A stretch of 39,217 nt of DNA, from assembly GCA_031081675.1 (NCBI GenBank), contig JAVHLZ010000022.1, positions 1 to 39,217 of the forward strand. The letters run 5' to 3'. Below are positions 15,552 to 24,652 of the stretch, piece by piece. The DNA comes from Armatimonadota bacterium (GTDB lineage: Bacteria > Sysuimicrobiota > Sysuimicrobiia > Sysuimicrobiales > Kaftiobacteriaceae). The position numbers were made by a program, and so were the translations under genes. How positions within the stretch are numbered: position 1 is the first letter of the stretch; every line of letters starts with the position of its first letter. The notes under the pieces were generated by a model. The model searched no databases, was not told where the DNA came from, and saw only the letters and a program-made list of their open reading frames with translations.

Positions 15552-15560
15552 CCGTCCCCC

Positions 15561-16568
15561 ATGTGGGCCTACCTGACCCGCCGCCTGCTGCTGTCGACGC
15601 TGGCTGTCTTCGGCGTGCTGGTGATCACCTTCTTCCTGTCGCATGTGATTCCGGGCGACCCCATTGCGGCCATCCTGGGACCGCAGGCTCCCGACCACGT
15701 GATCGAGGACCTGCGCCGGCGGTGGGGGCTGGACCGGCCGATCCCCGAACAGTTCGTGCGGTACCTGAGCCTGCTGGCGCGGGGAGATCTGGGCCGGTCG
15801 ATCGCCACCAACCGCCCCGTGCTGGACGACCTCCGGGAGTTCTTCCCGGCCACGGTGGAGCTGGCCACGGCGGCGATCCTGGTGGGGGTGACCCTGGGGA
15901 TGGCCGTGGGCATCGTCTCGGCGGTGGCCCGGGGACGGTGGGTCGACCACGTGGTGCGGTTCGTGTCCCTGATCGGCCTGTCCATGCCGGTGTTCTGGCT
16001 GGGGCTGATCGCCCTCCTGGTGTTCTACTTCTGGGCGGGCGTCCTGCCCGGGCCGGGCCAGCTGGACATCCTGATCAGCCGCCCGCCCCGGGTCACGGGG
16101 CTCATCCTGGTGGACAGCGTGCTGGCCAGAGACGGGGTGGCCCTGCGCAACGCCCTGGCCCACATGGTCCTGCCGGCCCTGGTCCTGGGCTCCCACACCC
16201 TGGTGGGCATCGCCCGCATCACCCGGGCCAGCATGCTGGAGGTGCTGGGCCAGGAGTACATCAAGGCGGCCCGGGCCAAGGGGCTGGCCGAGCGCACCGT
16301 CATCCTCCGCCACGCGCTGAAGAACGCTCTGCTGCCCATTGTGACCGTCATCGGCATCTACTACGGCAGCCTGCTGGAAGGGGCGGTCCTCACCGAGACG
16401 GTGTTCGCCTGGCCGGGTCTGGGCCGGTACGCCACCAGCGCCATCCTCTCCCAGGACTTTGCCGCCGTCATGGGCGTCACGCTGCTGATCGCCCTGATCT
16501 TCTCCCTGGCCAACCTGGTGGTGGACCTGCTGTACGCGGCCCTCAATCCCCGGATCCGCTATGAGTAG
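15561..16568 (+). CDS. ABC importer permease, DppB/OppB type
   Basis: 335 residues with an N-terminal helix (RRLLLSTLAVFGVLVITFFLSHV) and about five further membrane segments. This is the usual arrangement for the first permease of peptide/nickel importers. The conserved VIPGDP and the GRGDLGRS-like ARGDLGRSI motifs follow the first helix. The EAA loop that contacts the ATPase is EYIKAARAKGLAERTVILRHALKNAL at about residues 230-255. Translation starts at ATG 15561, which lies right after a strong hairpin and lacks any recognisable ribosome-binding site. The stop overlaps the next permease start by eight bases, a sign of coupling. No ATPase genes follow, so the energising subunits must be encoded elsewhere. 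Confidence 0.93.
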   Translation: MWAYLTRRLLLSTLAVFGVLVITFFLSHVIPGDPIAAILGPQAPDHVIEDLRRRWGLDRPIPEQFVRYLSLLARGDLGRSIATNRPVLDDLREFFPATVELATAAILVGVTLGMAVGIVSAVARGRWVDHVVRFVSLIGLSMPVFWLGLIALLVFYFWAGVLPGPGQLDILISRPPRVTGLILVDSVLARDGVALRNALAHMVLPALVLGSHTLVGIARITRASMLEVLGQEYIKAARAKGLAERTVILRHALKNALLPIVTVIGIYYGSLLEGAVLTETVFAWPGLGRYATSAILSQDFAAVMGVTLLIALIFSLANLVVDLLYAALNPRIRYE

Positions 16569-17430
16569 CGTCGCGGTCCCCGTCCGACCCCGCCCGGCGG
16601 GCCTCACGGCCCGCACCCTGCGCAACCCGCTGTCGCTGGCGGGGGTGGTCCTGATCGGCCTGCTGGTCGCCGGCGCGGCGCTGGCGCCGTACCTGGCGCC
16701 CGCCGATCCCTACCAGACCGACATCGCCCGGCGGCTCCAGCCGCCCAGCGCAGCCCACCCTCTGGGCACCGACCAGCTGGGCCGCGACATCCTCACCCGC
16801 ATCCTGTACGGCACCCGCATCTCCCTGCGCATCGCCGTGCTCACCGCGGTGATCGCCACCGGCATCGGCGCCCCCCTGGGGATCGTGTCGGGGTTCTTCC
16901 GCGGGCGCACCGACGACCTGCTGATGCGCCTGACCGACATGTTCATGGCGTTCCCCCGGCTCATCCTGGCCATGGCCATCGCCGCGGCGCTGAAGCCGAC
17001 CCTGGAGAACGTGGTGATCGCCATCGCCCTGGCGTCCTGGCCGGCGTACGCGCGGCTGGCCCGCAGCGTGACCCTGGGCATCCGGGAGGAGGTGTACATC
17101 GAGGCCGCCCGGGCCATCGGCGCCAGCCCGCTGCGCATCCTGAGCCGACACGTCTTTCCGGGCGTGGTGGGCCCCCTGGTCATCCAGGTGAGCCTGGACA
17201 TGGGCGGCATCATCCTGACCGCAGCAGGGTTGAGCTTCATCGGTTTCGGGGCCCAGCCGCCGTCCCCCGAGTGGGGCCTGATGATCGCCGAAGGGCGCAG
17301 CTACATCACCGACGCCTGGTGGCTGTCCACGTTTCCGGGGCTGGCCATCTCCCTGGTGGTGCTGGGGTTCAACCTCCTGGGGGACGGCATCCGGGACGTC
17401 CTGGACCCGCGCCTGCGGCGGCCACGGTAG
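16561..17430 (+). CDS. ABC importer permease, DppC/OppC type
   Basis: 289 residues. A short cytoplasmic N-terminus leads into the first helix (LAGVVLIGLLVAGAALAPYLA). It then shows the DppC landmarks PSAAHPLGTDQLGRDILTRILYGTRISL, the EAA loop EEVYIEAARAIGASPLRILSRHVFPG, and the terminal GLSFIGFGAQPPSPEWGLMI and NLLGDGIRDVLDPR. These match the second permease of dipeptide/oligopeptide/nickel importers. It overlaps the upstream permease by eight bases. Together with the binding protein it forms an importer lacking its two ATPases (DppD/F-like) in this locus. Confidence 0.94.
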   Translation: MSSVAVPVRPRPAGLTARTLRNPLSLAGVVLIGLLVAGAALAPYLAPADPYQTDIARRLQPPSAAHPLGTDQLGRDILTRILYGTRISLRIAVLTAVIATGIGAPLGIVSGFFRGRTDDLLMRLTDMFMAFPRLILAMAIAAALKPTLENVVIAIALASWPAYARLARSVTLGIREEVYIEAARAIGASPLRILSRHVFPGVVGPLVIQVSLDMGGIILTAAGLSFIGFGAQPPSPEWGLMIAEGRSYITDAWWLSTFPGLAISLVVLGFNLLGDGIRDVLDPRLRRPR

Positions 17431-17561
17431 GGCCGTCTTGCGGCGGGCCTCTGTGCGGCCATCCCCCGGGGCGTCGCGTCGCCGCGGGTGCCTCCGCCAG
17501 GACTGGCGTCCGGCCGGCGGCGGGCATGATGGCGATACAGCCTGTGGGGGAGGCGACGGTC

Positions 17562-17786
17562 ATGGTGGTGGCCCTGCTGGGCGTGGTGCTGGTGGTGGGC
17601 GGGCTGTACGTGCTGACCCGGGACGCGGCCCTGTGGCGTCAGGTGCAGGACCTGCTGGCCTCCCTGCTGGCCGCCCTGCCGCCGCCGGTGTGGCATCGGG
17701 TGGAGTACGTGGCGGGGGTCGCCGCCCTGATGGTGGGAGCCGCCCTGATCCTGCTGCGCCTGTTCGGAGGCCTGCGCCGGATCTAG
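17562..17786 (+). CDS. Small two-helix membrane protein, hypothetical
   Basis: 74 residues if started at ATG 17562, which has GGGGGAGG nine bases upstream; an ATG pair at 17526 would add 12 residues without a ribosome-binding site. Two hydrophobic segments (MVVALLGVVLVVGGLYVL near the start and GVAALMVGAALILLRLF near the end) flank a short amphipathic loop containing ALWRQVQDLLASLLAALPPP. The tail GGLRRI is positive. No family is recognised. It follows the permease genes by 131 bases on the same strand and could be an accessory protein, but that is only positional. Confidence 0.55.
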   Translation: MVVALLGVVLVVGGLYVLTRDAALWRQVQDLLASLLAALPPPVWHRVEYVAGVAALMVGAALILLRLFGGLRRI

Positions 17787-17788
17787 GC

Positions 17789-17806
17789 GCGGGGACAGCG
17801 CCCCGC
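17789..17806. terminator. Possible bidirectional terminator hairpin
   Basis: GCGGGG (17789-17794) and CCCCGC (17801-17806) flank a 6-base loop between two convergent genes. The stem is short and lacks a T-tract on either side. The position is what suggests termination; the sequence alone is weak evidence. Confidence 0.35.
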
Positions 17807-17839
17807 TCGGCACCCGGGCCCGGCCTCGCGCTGCGGCTT

Positions 17840-18793
17840 CTACGCCCGCACTTCCTGGCGCTGGAACAGGACGTAGGTCCCGGCAAACAGGAGCAGCAGG
17901 GCCGCCAGCATGCCGGTGAACTGCGGCCAGGCCAGCAGCAGGCTCTGCCCCACCGGCAGCGGGGTCCCCAGGACCGCCCCCTCCAGCTGGGTGATGAAGA
18001 CCGGACCCAGGGCCCGCACCTCGGGATTCAGCAGCGCCAGCACGATCTCGGCGAACAGGGTGTTGGGCGACAGCCGGGACAGGTACAGGCTCACCCGGGC
18101 CTGGGCCAGTTGCTCCAGGGGGTTGAAGCCGTACACCGGCCGCACGGCCTGGGCGATGACCTGCACCACGATGTCGTAGAACACGGCGAAGAACAACCAC
18201 ACCGCCATCGCCGCCAGGGCCGACGTTGCCGGCTGGCGGAACACCACCGAAAACGCCATGGCCAGGGCCAGCCAGATGCCCGCGTAGGCCCAGGACGTGA
18301 GCAGGAACAGCAGGCCCCGGCCCACCTCCTCGCCGCTGGGCACCACCCCCAGGACCAGCAGGCCCATGCCGGTGACCAGCAGCCACAGCGCCAGCAGGCT
18401 GATCCCCAGGGTGAACATCCCGGCCAGGAACTTGCCCACCAGCAGGGCGTCGCGGTAGATGGGCTGGGCCAGGACCCGGCTCAGGGTGCGCCGGTTGTGC
18501 TCGCCGTTGATGGAGTCAAACCCCAGGGCGATGGCCGCCAGGGGCAGGAAGAACCCCAAAAACGCCACAAAGGACGGCAGGGGCTCCTGGGAAGTGGTGA
18601 ACAGCTTCAGGTAGACGAACGGGTCCTCGGCCACGGTGGCCTTGAGCTGCCGGACGGCCGTGTAGGTGGCCCCGAAGGCCGTCAGGAAGATCAACCCCTC
18701 CAGCAGCTGCATGCGCGCACTGCCGAGGTGGTCGGCCAGCTCCTTGAGGACCACCGCCCACAGTCCGGTCCAGGGTGAGCCTTCACGCTTCAC
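17840..18793 (-). CDS. ABC-2-type transporter permease
   Basis: 317 residues with about six membrane helices. It opens with a cytoplasmic segment [17 protein letters not shown] typical of NosY/ABC-2 exporters. A large extracytoplasmic loop holds the [21 protein letters not shown] region. It then has [34 protein letters not shown], the conserved cytoplasmic loop in which the ATPase contacts the permease. Its start overlaps the ATPase gene's end by 11 bases. With the ATPase and the NEW3 protein upstream it forms a three-gene export or membrane-remodelling unit. The cargo is unknown. Confidence 0.88.
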   Translation of the reverse strand: MKREGSPWTGLWAVVLKELADHLGSARMQLLEGLIFLTAFGATYTAVRQLKATVAEDPFVYLKLFTTSQEPLPSFVAFLGFFLPLAAIALGFDSINGEHNRRTLSRVLAQPIYRDALLVGKFLAGMFTLGISLLALWLLVTGMGLLVLGVVPSGEEVGRGLLFLLTSWAYAGIWLALAMAFSVVFRQPATSALAAMAVWLFFAVFYDIVVQVIAQAVRPVYGFNPLEQLAQARVSLYLSRLSPNTLFAEIVLALLNPEVRALGPVFITQLEGAVLGTPLPVGQSLLLAWPQFTGMLAALLLLFAGTYVLFQRQEVRA

Positions 18794-19721
18794 GGGACGC
18801 CTCCTGGAAGTAGCGGGTGTAGACCTCGTCCAGGGTCGGCCGCTCCAGCGACAGCGACAGCAGGTCCGCCCCCCGGGTGACGACCTGCCGGGCCACCTCC
18901 GCCCGGCAGTCCAGTTGCGCCTCCAGGCGGAACCGGCCGGGCCTCTCCTGCACCACCCGGGTCACCCCGGGGATGGCTCGCAGGGCCGGTTCCAGGCCGT
19001 CGGCCCGCGCCGTCTCCACGTGGATGCGGTAGGCTCCCCCGAGGATGCGGTCGGCCAGGCTCTCGAATGTCCCCTCCAGCACCATGCGGCCCCGGGAGAA
19101 CAGGCCCACCCGGTCGCAGACGGCCTGGACCTGGTGCAGCAGGTGGGACGCCAGCAGGATGGTGATGCCCTGGGCCTTCAGGCCGCGGATGAGGTCCAGG
19201 AACTCGTGCGCCGCCTCGGGGTCCAGCCCCGCCGTGGGCTCGTCCAGGATGGCGATCTCCGGCCGCTTGATCAGCACGTCGGCCAGCCCCAGGCGCTGGC
19301 GCATCCCCCGGGAGTAGGCGCCCACACGGCGGTCGGCCACCTCGGTCAGGCCCACGCGGGCCAGCGCCTCGTCAATGCGGCTCTCCGCCTCCGACCGGCT
19401 CAGGCCATTGAGGCGCGCCGTGTAGCGCAGGTTCTCCCGCGCGGTCAGGTCGTCGTAGAACCCCACCGAGTCGGGCAGGTAGCCCACCCGGCGCTTCACC
19501 TCCAGGGGGTGGCGGGAGGGGTCGTAGCCCAGCACCCGGACCGTGCCCGAGGTGGGGTCGGTGAGTCCCAGCAGCATCAGGATGGTGGTGGTCTTGCCCG
19601 AGCCGTTGGGGCCCAGCATGCCGAAGACCTCCCCCGCGGCGACGCGCAGGGTGAGATCCTCCACGGCCACCACGGGGCCGTAGTGTTTGGTCAGCCCCTC
19701 GGTGTCGATGACCGCCGTCAT
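18783..19721 (-). CDS. ABC transporter ATP-binding protein
   Basis: 312 residues. Walker A is GPNGSGKTT near residues 37-45, the ABC signature is YSRGMRQRL, Walker B is [13 protein letters not shown], and the switch His lies in [12 protein letters not shown]-terminal domain of about 90 residues ([20 protein letters not shown] onward) is typical of exporters of the NatA/CcmA group. ATG 19721 overlaps the stop of the upstream NEW3 gene by four bases (ATGA), so translation is coupled. The frame is open further upstream only as a shadow of the NEW3 gene. It energises the permease encoded immediately downstream. Confidence 0.94.
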   Translation of the reverse strand: MTAVIDTEGLTKHYGPVVAVEDLTLRVAAGEVFGMLGPNGSGKTTTILMLLGLTDPTSGTVRVLGYDPSRHPLEVKRRVGYLPDSVGFYDDLTARENLRYTARLNGLSRSEAESRIDEALARVGLTEVADRRVGAYSRGMRQRLGLADVLIKRPEIAILDEPTAGLDPEAAHEFLDLIRGLKAQGITILLASHLLHQVQAVCDRVGLFSRGRMVLEGTFESLADRILGGAYRIHVETARADGLEPALRAIPGVTRVVQERPGRFRLEAQLDCRAEVARQVVTRGADLLSLSLERPTLDEVYTRYFQEASREA

Positions 19722-20872
19722 CGCCGGCCGTACCGGTTCACGGCAAAGGTGACCACGCCCAGGGCCACCGCCACCAGGACCACGCCCACCGCGCCCCACA
19801 GCGTGGAGGTGGTGACGGTGATGCGGAAGTCCGCCGAGCGGCTGACGTCCCCGGCGCTGGCGGTGATGGTGACCATGTAGTCCCCGGTCAGGGCCTTGGC
19901 CGACGGGGTGATCTCGGCGGTGACGTCCGCCTCCCCGTTGGCCGGGATCTCGTCCACCCGCTCGGGGACGAACTTGACCTCCCACCCCGACGGCTCCGAC
20001 GCCGAAAAGGTCACGTTGCGCGCCGGGGCGCTGCCGGTGTTCTTGATCTTGAGCTTCAGGGGAGTGGTGCGACCGGCGGTGGCGCGGCCCGACAGGCGGT
20101 CGTCGGGAGTGGTGACGGTGAGGTCGGGCCGCCCGGTCACCTCCAGGCTGAGCTGCAGGGTGGCGGTGGCATCCCCGCCGACCGCCCGCACCGTGATGGG
20201 GTACGTACCGGCGGCCACCCGCGGCGGCAGCGACACCTCGGCGTCAAAGTCCTTGGACTCCCCCGCCTTGATGGGCAGGCTGGCCACCTCCTGGCCGAAG
20301 GTACTGAAGGTCACCCGGAATCCCTGGGGAGCGTCGGCGTCCAAATTCACCAGCACTTCCTGGTCGCTCTCGTTCCGCAGGGTGAGCCGGTAGCGGAAGC
20401 TGCTGGTGGGCGACCCGCGCAGCACCGGCAGCTCGGCGCTCAGGGAGAGCCGGCGGGGCAGGACCGCGCCCAGGGTGAGGGTGATGGGCAGGGTGGCCGA
20501 GGCGTTCTGCCCGCTGGCCAGGATCGTGAACCGGTAGGTCCCCGGCCGCACGCCCCGGGGAGGCTCCAGGCGCAGGGAGATGGTGTTCTCCTGATCGGGG
20601 TCCACGAACACCGACTGGATCGGCCGGCCGCCGCCCAGGAACGTGGCCTTCCACCCCGGCGGGGCGGAGACGACCCGCAGCGCCACCGACTGGGGGGGCA
20701 GGCCGAAGTTCTTGACGGTCAGGGAGAGGGTCACCGCCTCCCCCACCTGGGCGGCCTGCGAGGGATAGGGCGTGGAAATCCGCAACCCCTGGAATCCGGC
20801 GGCCGCAGGCAGCGCCGCCATGCCCACCGAGAGAACGATCACCAGCCACTGCGCCAGCCAGGTGCGATTCAT
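19718..20872 (-). CDS. Secreted, membrane-anchored NEW3-repeat protein
   Basis: 384 residues. It has a signal peptide ([22 protein letters not shown]), then about three tandem immunoglobulin-like beta domains of the NEW3 (alpha-galactosidase-associated) type. Their repeating marks are [37 protein letters not shown] and [26 protein letters not shown]. Each pairs a conserved N-rich strand with a PxGW or PxGF turn. A single C-terminal helix ([21 protein letters not shown]) and a basic tail NRYGRR anchor it with the repeats outside. It starts at ATG after AGGAGGT. It is first in a coupled set with an ABC ATPase and an ABC-2 permease, suggesting it is the external partner of that complex. It has no catalytic motif. 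Confidence 0.85.
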   Translation of the reverse strand: MNRTWLAQWLVIVLSVGMAALPAAAGFQGLRISTPYPSQAAQVGEAVTLSLTVKNFGLPPQSVALRVVSAPPGWKATFLGGGRPIQSVFVDPDQENTISLRLEPPRGVRPGTYRFTILASGQNASATLPITLTLGAVLPRRLSLSAELPVLRGSPTSSFRYRLTLRNESDQEVLVNLDADAPQGFRVTFSTFGQEVASLPIKAGESKDFDAEVSLPPRVAAGTYPITVRAVGGDATATLQLSLEVTGRPDLTVTTPDDRLSGRATAGRTTPLKLKIKNTGSAPARNVTFSASEPSGWEVKFVPERVDEIPANGEADVTAEITPSAKALTGDYMVTITASAGDVSRSADFRITVTTSTLWGAVGVVLVAVALGVVTFAVNRYGRR

Positions 20873-20971
20873 GCTTGACCTCCTGCACGCGAGGACCCGC
20901 AGAGTGGTGTGGCGGGGACGGGTCTCCGCAGGGAATTGTAATCACCCGGGCGCGGGTTGAAAAGCGGCCGC

Positions 20972-22213
20972 CTAGCGCGAAGCGGACGCGCGCGTCCGGT
21001 CGCCGTCGCGGATGGCCAGCACGCACGCCAGCGCCGCGCCCATGAACAGGATGCCCGGGAGGAAGAAGGCGCCGAACCCCAGGGCGTCCACCGCCAGCCC
21101 GTACACCGGCGGCGACGCCAGCCCCGCGAACCCCAGAACCGCGTTCCACAGTCCGGTGTAGGTGCCGGTCTCCGATGCCGCCACCCGGTCGATCAGGAAC
21201 GGGTAGGCGTTAACCACCCACAGGGCCCACGCCACGCCTCCGGTGACCAGCAGGGCGCGGTACAGCACCGGGTGGCGGACCACCGAGATGGCGACAAAGA
21301 CCGCCAGGGTGCCTGCCACCCCCACCCGGATGGCCCGCAGCCGGCCGATCCGGTCTCCCGCGGTCCCCGCCGGGACCGCGCTGAGGAGGAAGGCGGCGGC
21401 AAAGAACCCGAGCAGCTGGGTGGCTCCCGAGGGGTCCAGCCCCAGGTAGTGCACGCCGTAGCGGGTGAACATGTTCTGCACGCCGTTGACGGCCGCCACC
21501 GCCGCCCACGCGCCGGTGAGGAGCAGCAGGAGGCTGCGGTCCGGGCTGCGGACCACCGCCCGCGCCGCAGGCAGGAGCCGGCCAGTGGAGGCGTCTCCGG
21601 CCGGGCTGCGCACGTCTCCGGCCGCCAGGGCCAGGCGCCGCTCGGGGACGGCCAGCAGGATCACGGCCAGGGATGCCACCAGCAGCGCCCCGGCGACGTC
21701 GAAGGGAAGCGTGCGCGAGCGCCGGTACAGCTCCGACAGGTAGAAGAAAGCCACCAGGGCGCCCAGCCCTCCCATGAGGTTGATGATGCCGTTGGCGCGG
21801 CCCCGCAGCGGCGGCGGGGTGGTGTCGGGCATCAGGGCGTAGCTGGGGCTGGTGAAGACCGAGGCGGCTACGTTGAGCAGGACGGTGGCCGCAAACAACG
21901 CCGCCAGGTCCGGGGCCCGGGGGATGAGCGCGAAGGCCACGGCCGTCAGGGGCATGCCCACCAGCAGGAACGGCGTGCGCCGGCCCCACCGGGTCTGCAC
22001 GCGGTCGCTGAGCCCTCCGAAGTACGGCTGCACGGTCATGGACGCGATGTTGTCGATGATCATGATCAGCCCGATCACCGCGTTGCTGGCCACGAAGGCG
22101 CCGTAGAAGATCGGCAGGTAGGCGTTGTACAGGGCCACCGCCATCTGGGAACTGAAGTAGGCCAGCCCGATGGCGGCAGCCCGCAGTGTCCACAGGCGTG
22201 TCGGTGACGTCAT
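20972..22213 (-). CDS. MFS transporter, GPH/SLC45-like sugar transporter
   Basis: 413 residues, about 12 membrane helices. The first intracellular loop carries FGGLSDRVQTRWGRRTPFLL, the D-R-x-G-R-R-x-P signature of the glycoside-pentoside-hexuronide/SLC45 branch of MFS transporters. The equivalent loop of the second half is AGTAGDRIGRLRAI. These transporters typically move sugars or glycosides with a cation; the substrate is not readable. ATG 22213 begins the protein just before the first helix (RLWTLRAAAIGLAYFSSQM); upstream open frame is antisense shadow of the next gene. It is downstream of the ChrA-type gene on the same strand with a 23-base gap. Confidence 0.85.
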   Translation of the reverse strand: MTSPTRLWTLRAAAIGLAYFSSQMAVALYNAYLPIFYGAFVASNAVIGLIMIIDNIASMTVQPYFGGLSDRVQTRWGRRTPFLLVGMPLTAVAFALIPRAPDLAALFAATVLLNVAASVFTSPSYALMPDTTPPPLRGRANGIINLMGGLGALVAFFYLSELYRRSRTLPFDVAGALLVASLAVILLAVPERRLALAAGDVRSPAGDASTGRLLPAARAVVRSPDRSLLLLLTGAWAAVAAVNGVQNMFTRYGVHYLGLDPSGATQLLGFFAAAFLLSAVPAGTAGDRIGRLRAIRVGVAGTLAVFVAISVVRHPVLYRALLVTGGVAWALWVVNAYPFLIDRVAASETGTYTGLWNAVLGFAGLASPPVYGLAVDALGFGAFFLPGILFMGAALACVLAIRDGDRTRASASR

Positions 22214-22236
22214 CGGATGCGTCCTGTCCGCGGCAG

Positions 22237-23367
22237 TCAGCGTGTCAGCGTCCGGATTGCCCACCCCGCCAGCCCTCCTGCGGCGACCAGCCAGGCGGAG
22301 TTCAGCCGGGTGCGGACCAGCAGGACGGCGGCGGCCCCGGCCAGCGCGGCCGTCGGCAGATCCACCACCGCCGCCCGGGCCAGCTGCCAGGAGACGCCCG
22401 CCATCAGGGCCAGGGACGCGACGTTGACCCCGTCCAGGACCGCCCCGGCGGCCGCCGACTGGCGCACGCGCGGGACCAGCGGATGGCTGAGGGCCACGAA
22501 GACGACCCCCGGCAGGAAGATGGCCACGGTGGCGACCAGCGCCCCCGGCAGCCCGTCCAGCAGGTAGCCCACAAAGGTGGCCGTGGTGAACAGCGGGCCC
22601 GGGGTCACCTGCCCGGCCGCGACCGCGTCCAGCAGGTGCTGCTCGGTGAGCCATCCGAGGCGCACCACCAGGTCCGCGCGCAGGAACGCCAGCAGCACGT
22701 ACCCGCTGCCGTAGAGCACGGCCCCGATCTTCAGGAAGACCAGCGCCAGACGATCCAGGCTGAAGGGGGCGGCCGCCCCCGCTCCGCCGGCCAGCCAGGC
22801 CACCGGCACAGCGGCGGGCAGGACGCGCCAGGTCCTTCGCATCCCCGCCACCAGGAGCCCGCCGGCGGCCAGCAGGGCGATCTCGTCCGCCCCGCGCAGG
22901 TACAGGGCCAGCGCGGCCAGCCCCACCGCGGCGGTCGGGGCATCGCGAACCGCCGCCCGCCCCAGGCTCCCCAGGGCCTGGAGAACCACCGCGAGGATGA
23001 CCGGCTTCACCCCGTAGAGGACTCCCGCCGCCTCCGGGAGCGACCCGAATCGGACGTACGCCCACGCCAGGCCCAGGACGGCCACCGTTGCCGGCAGGAC
23101 GAAGCACACGCCGGCCACCGCCAGCCCCGGCCAGCCGGCCCGCCGGTAGCCGGCGTGCATGGCCAGTTCGGTGGAGTTGGGCCCGGGGATGAGGTTGGTG
23201 GCCCCCACGAGATCCAGGAACTCCCGCTCACCCATCCACCGTCGGCGCACCACGATTTCCCGGTGCATCAGGGCGATATGGGCGGCGGGGCCACCGAAGG
23301 CGGTCGCGCCCAGCCGGGCGAACAGGGCGGCGACCTCCGCCAGGGGCGCGGGGGAGGAGGTTCCCAT
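22237..23367 (-). CDS. ChrA-family transporter (chromate-ion-transporter-like)
   Basis: 376 residues consisting of two homologous CHR halves. The first has LGATAFGGPAAHIALMHRE and ATNLIPGPNSTELAMHAGYR. The second has KIGAVLYGSGYVLLAFLR and VAAGQVTPGPLFTTATFVGYLL. These FGGP and PGP motifs define the two-domain ChrA family, whose best-known members expel chromate; many homologs have unknown anion substrates, so chromate is not certain here. About 10-12 helices are expected. ATG 23367 is preceded on its strand by GGGGATGGG-like purines. It is divergent from a MarC gene 63 bases away. Confidence 0.88.
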   Translation of the reverse strand: MGTSSPAPLAEVAALFARLGATAFGGPAAHIALMHREIVVRRRWMGEREFLDLVGATNLIPGPNSTELAMHAGYRRAGWPGLAVAGVCFVLPATVAVLGLAWAYVRFGSLPEAAGVLYGVKPVILAVVLQALGSLGRAAVRDAPTAAVGLAALALYLRGADEIALLAAGGLLVAGMRRTWRVLPAAVPVAWLAGGAGAAAPFSLDRLALVFLKIGAVLYGSGYVLLAFLRADLVVRLGWLTEQHLLDAVAAGQVTPGPLFTTATFVGYLLDGLPGALVATVAIFLPGVVFVALSHPLVPRVRQSAAAGAVLDGVNVASLALMAGVSWQLARAAVVDLPTAALAGAAAVLLVRTRLNSAWLVAAGGLAGWAIRTLTR

Positions 23368-23430
23368 CCCCTGCGACGTTCGCCTCCGCTGCGGGCAGTC
23401 CTGGCGGGAGCGTCTGATATCCTGGAAAGC

Positions 23431-24063
23431 GTGGACGTGACCTTCGGCCTGTCGGCTCTGGCCACCCTGCTGGCCATGGTGGACCCGGTCGGCACCGTGC
23501 CGATCTTCTTGAGCCTGACCCCCGCGGCCACTTCCGCGCAGCGCCGCCGCATCGCCCGCCGCGCCGTGACCGTGGCCCTGGCGGTCATGATCCTGTTCGC
23601 GGTGGCCGGCCAGCCCCTGCTGCGGATTTTGCGGGTGTCCATCCCCGCCTTCCAGATCTCGGGCGGGCTGCTGCTGTTCCTGATCGCGGTGGACATGCTG
23701 TTCGCCCGACGCTCGGGCGCCCGGGAAACCCCGGAGGAGGAGGCCGACGCCCTCGCCCGCCACCACGACGTCAGCATCTTCCCCCTGGCCATTCCCACCC
23801 TCAGCGGTCCTGGCACCATCGCCGCCACCGTCCTGCTGATGGGGCAGGCGTCGGGCGAACCGGTGCGGGTGGCCATGGTGGCGGCGGCCATGATCGTCAC
23901 CATGTCGGTCACCTGGCTGGTGCTGCGGGCGGCGGAGACGGTCAGCCGGGTGCTGGGGGTGACCGGCATCCACGTGCTGTCGCGGCTGATGGGCATCCTG
24001 CTCTCGGCGCTGGCCGTGCAGATGATCCTGGACGGCATCCGGGCGGCCCGGCTGCTGGGATGA
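23431..24063 (+). CDS. MarC-family integral membrane protein
   Basis: 210 residues with six hydrophobic segments, the length and topology of MarC/YhgN proteins. Typical features are LATLLAMVDPVGTVPIFLSLTP near the start, IPAFQISGGLLLFLIAVDML, and FPLAIPTLSGPGTIAATVLLM. The MarC name comes from the E. coli mar locus, but a role in multidrug resistance was not confirmed; function is unknown. GTG 23431 or GTG 23437 are both possible; GGAAAG lies at better distance from the second. It is divergent from the ChrA-type gene. Confidence 0.87.
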   Translation: MDVTFGLSALATLLAMVDPVGTVPIFLSLTPAATSAQRRRIARRAVTVALAVMILFAVAGQPLLRILRVSIPAFQISGGLLLFLIAVDMLFARRSGARETPEEEADALARHHDVSIFPLAIPTLSGPGTIAATVLLMGQASGEPVRVAMVAAAMIVTMSVTWLVLRAAETVSRVLGVTGIHVLSRLMGILLSALAVQMILDGIRAARLLG

Positions 24064-24111
24064 CCTCGGCGCGTTGCCGGGCGCGGCCGGCCGTGGGATA
24101 CTGGAGGGGAC

Positions 24112-24630
24112 ATGGCCACCTGGGAGGTCGGAACCCGATCGCTGCTCCGGTCTCCCGCGCACCGGCCGGCGCTGGTCGCGGCCGCGCAGGCGGCGCTGGC
24201 CGCGGGGGTCGTCGCCCTGGCCGGGGCGGGGCCGTACTGGGGCCTGCGGACGTCCCTGGAGGAGTCTCAGGCGCGGGCGGCGACGCGGGTTCTGGAAGTC
24301 TCCCCCACCCTGCGGCCGTCGCCTCCGGCCGTGCAGGTACCGGCGGATGCCGGTCCGGCCGGCCGTGTGTCCTCCGCGCGTCCGGCCGCGGCGCGGGTGG
24401 TGTTCGGCCGGTTCGCCCGCCGTCAGGACGCCGAGGCCCGGGCGCGGGCGGTCCGGCGCAAGGGCTACATCGCGTCGGTGGTGCGGGCCGGCGCCGGCTA
24501 TCTGGTGGTCAGCCGCCCCTATCCCACCGTGGAGGCGGCGCGATTCTGGGCGGAGATCTTCAGCGAGATCGGCCTGCGCGCGGACATCCTGCCGCGGGTG
24601 GAGGCCCTCGCGGCTGCGGGCGAGTCCTGA
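24112..24630 (+). CDS. SPOR-like domain membrane protein
   Basis: 172 residues. A cytoplasmic stretch of about 20 residues is followed by a single membrane helix (ALVAAAQAALAAGVVALAGAG), then a Pro/Ala-rich linker. The C-terminal domain of about 75 residues (VVFGRFARRQDAEARARAVRRKGYIASVVRAGAGYLVV) has the strand-helix-strand pattern of SPOR domains, which bind denuded peptidoglycan at division sites. That identification is by pattern and is not certain. The ATG follows GGAGGGG. It is not obviously in an operon: MarC lies 48 bases upstream on the same strand, and a convergent gene follows. Confidence 0.65.
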   Translation: MATWEVGTRSLLRSPAHRPALVAAAQAALAAGVVALAGAGPYWGLRTSLEESQARAATRVLEVSPTLRPSPPAVQVPADAGPAGRVSSARPAAARVVFGRFARRQDAEARARAVRRKGYIASVVRAGAGYLVVSRPYPTVEAARFWAEIFSEIGLRADILPRVEALAAAGES

Positions 24631-24652
24631 CGGATCGAGACGGCAGCGTCGC

